From assembly GCA_016786925.1 (NCBI GenBank), contig JAEUTU010000038.1, positions 1 to 63,766 of the forward strand: a DNA stretch of 63,766 nucleotides, written 5' to 3'. The notes beneath the pieces are model-generated. The model saw nothing but the letters and a program-made list of their open reading frames with translations, searched no databases and had not been told where the DNA came from. The stretch's first letter is position 1, and each line of letters opens with the position of its first letter. Both the position numbers and the translations under genes were made by a program. This DNA comes from Bacteroidia bacterium (GTDB taxonomy: Bacteria > Bacteroidota > Bacteroidia > 2-12-FULL-35-15). Below are positions 62,549 to 63,766 of the stretch, piece after piece.

Positions 62549-63766
62549 ATGAACCGTCCAAAGTTTTATGTCTATCTACCGATCATTTTTGCATTGGTAT
62601 TGGTGTTGGGAATTTTTATCGGAACAACATTCCTTTCGGGCGGACAAAAAACGGTAATGGGTGGAAACACCGGTAAATTCAGCAAATTACAGGATGTCCT
62701 TCAGTACATCAATCAGGAATATGTAGACACCGTTAATGATGATGATCTGGTAGAACGTTCCATTGTTTCTTTATTAGAAAACCTCGATCCGCATTCCAGC
62801 TATATCAGTGCAGAAGAGCTGCAAGCCAATAACGAACCCTTACAAGGCAACTTTGAAGGAATTGGTGTAGAGTTCAACATTGTGGATGATACGGTGCGTG
62901 TGGTAGCTGCCATTCCCGGTGGACCGGCCGAAGGTGTTGGTGTGCAGGCCGGAGATAAAATTGTAATGGTGGATGGAAAAACCATTGCGGGGATAAAAAT
63001 TGCAAACAAAGGGGTGATGGAACGCTTAAAAGGCAAAGGCGGCACCAAAGTAAAGATCTCTGTAAAACGTAATGGCAGAAAAGGTTTGATCGATTTTACC
63101 ATTACCCGTGGCACTATTCCTATCTACAGTTTAGATGCATCTTACATGCTTACTGCTAATCTGGGTTATATCAAGATCAGTCGTTTTGCGGCAACCACCT
63201 ATGATGAGTTCATGCAAGCACTTGATAAGTTACAAAAACAAGGCATGACCAAATTGGTGGTCGATCTGCGTGGCAATGGTGGCGGGTTCCTGAATACCGC
63301 TGTGGACATTGCCGATGAGTTCCTTCCTGAAGGAAAAAGCATTGTTTATACACAAGGAAAAGCGCGTCCGCGCAAAGACTTTTATGCTACCAAACGCGGT
63401 AGTTTTGAAAACGGAGAACTATTCATTTTGATCGATGATGGATCGGCTTCTGCCAGCGAGATCCTTGCCGGTGCGGTGCAAGACAACGACCGTGGCACAC
63501 TGATCGGAAGACGTTCTTTTGGTAAAGGACTGGTGCAGGAACAAAGTGAATTTACCGATGGATCGGCTATCCGCTTGACGATTGCCCGCTATTACACACC
63601 AACCGGACGTAGCATTCAAAAGCCCTACAAACATGGTGTGAATGAGTATTACAACGAAGAGCTGGCACGCTACGAAAGTGGTGAGCTGGAAAGTGCCGAT
63701 AGCATTAAGGTTACCGATTCTTTAAAATACAAAACACCGGGTGGAAAGATTGTATATGGTGGTGGT
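62549..63766 (+). CDS. S41 family C-terminal processing peptidase, 3' partial
   Basis: A periplasmic serine protease (CtpA/Prc type), starting at the ATG at 62549 and running past the window end; 406 codons are visible with no stop. An N-terminal signal anchor (FYVYLPIIFALVLVLGIFIG) precedes a PDZ domain (GNFEGIGVEFNIVDD ... VQAGDKIVMVDG). The S41 core follows with LVVDLRGNGGGFLNTAVDIAD, the Ser in DDGSASASEILAGA and the Lys in GRRSFGKGLVQ. It probably trims or degrades envelope proteins. It is close behind the deaminase. Confidence 0.94.
   Translation, partial: MNRPKFYVYLPIIFALVLVLGIFIGTTFLSGGQKTVMGGNTGKFSKLQDVLQYINQEYVDTVNDDDLVERSIVSLLENLDPHSSYISAEELQANNEPLQGNFEGIGVEFNIVDDTVRVVAAIPGGPAEGVGVQAGDKIVMVDGKTIAGIKIANKGVMERLKGKGGTKVKISVKRNGRKGLIDFTITRGTIPIYSLDASYMLTANLGYIKISRFAATTYDEFMQALDKLQKQGMTKLVVDLRGNGGGFLNTAVDIADEFLPEGKSIVYTQGKARPRKDFYATKRGSFENGELFILIDDGSASASEILAGAVQDNDRGTLIGRRSFGKGLVQEQSEFTDGSAIRLTIARYYTPTGRSIQKPYKHGVNEYYNEELARYESGELESADSIKVTDSLKYKTPGGKIVYGGG

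Overview
The window is a chromosomal segment of a Bacteroidota bacterium, most likely Flavobacteriales-like. The pointers are two type IX secretion C-terminal signals (a type B 'gliding motility-associated' tail and a type A tail), AT-rich DNA, promoter elements of the TAnnTTTG type, few Shine-Dalgarno sequences, and lineage-typical small families (DUF6427-like and DUF6341-like proteins). No rRNA, tRNA, CRISPR array, transposase or phage gene was recognised.

Layout. 1-6.6 kb: the end of an RND efflux pump, closed by a terminator, then a three-gene MacA/MacB/LolD-like ABC exporter. 6.6-14.1 kb: housekeeping genes (a secreted unknown, an atypical SDR, rnhA, a membrane protein, marC, purN, a nitroreductase, then acpP-fabF-rnc). 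14.1-24.6 kb: a four-gene minus-strand operon of membrane sensors that all end in a SpoIIE/PP2C-type phosphatase domain, in the order TPR, propeller, propeller, TPR. 24.7-34.4 kb: an ABC-F ATPase, a TSUP transporter, a small accessory patch (a 2-TM plus beta-rich protein, a small membrane protein and an UPF0489/peptide-arginase-like enzyme), a DEAD-box helicase and small secreted proteins. 34.5-42.0 kb: a secreted unknown paired with a fifth propeller-phosphatase, which converges tail to tail with a sixth. 42.0-45.4 kb: methionine synthesis (metZ, metX) with an OsmC protein and a SixA-like phosphatase. 45.4-55.9 kb: a secreted nuclease, a SIMPL protein, a giant PKD-repeat T9SS cargo protein and other secreted proteins. 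56-63.8 kb: SOD, TM2 protein, nadD, a DUF6427-like protein, purD, pgeF, a dCMP deaminase and the start of an S41 protease.

The most distinctive content is the set of six sensor-phosphatases. Three carry 14 propeller repeats (two seven-bladed propellers) plus a Y_Y_Y domain and a membrane anchor. This is the receptor layout of Bacteroidetes hybrid two-component systems, but a SpoIIE phosphatase stands where the histidine kinase would be. All six share a linker signature (DITDSIxYAKRIQ) and keep the metal-binding aspartates. No RsbW-like kinase or STAS anti-anti-sigma partner is encoded in the window, so their targets are unknown.

Other points of interest are ten A/T-tracts phased at the helical repeat upstream of one small gene, palindromic intergenic repeats that supply protein-coding sequence, and an UPF0489 enzyme with arginase-like metal motifs. 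All assignments come from reading the sequence; no database search was run.
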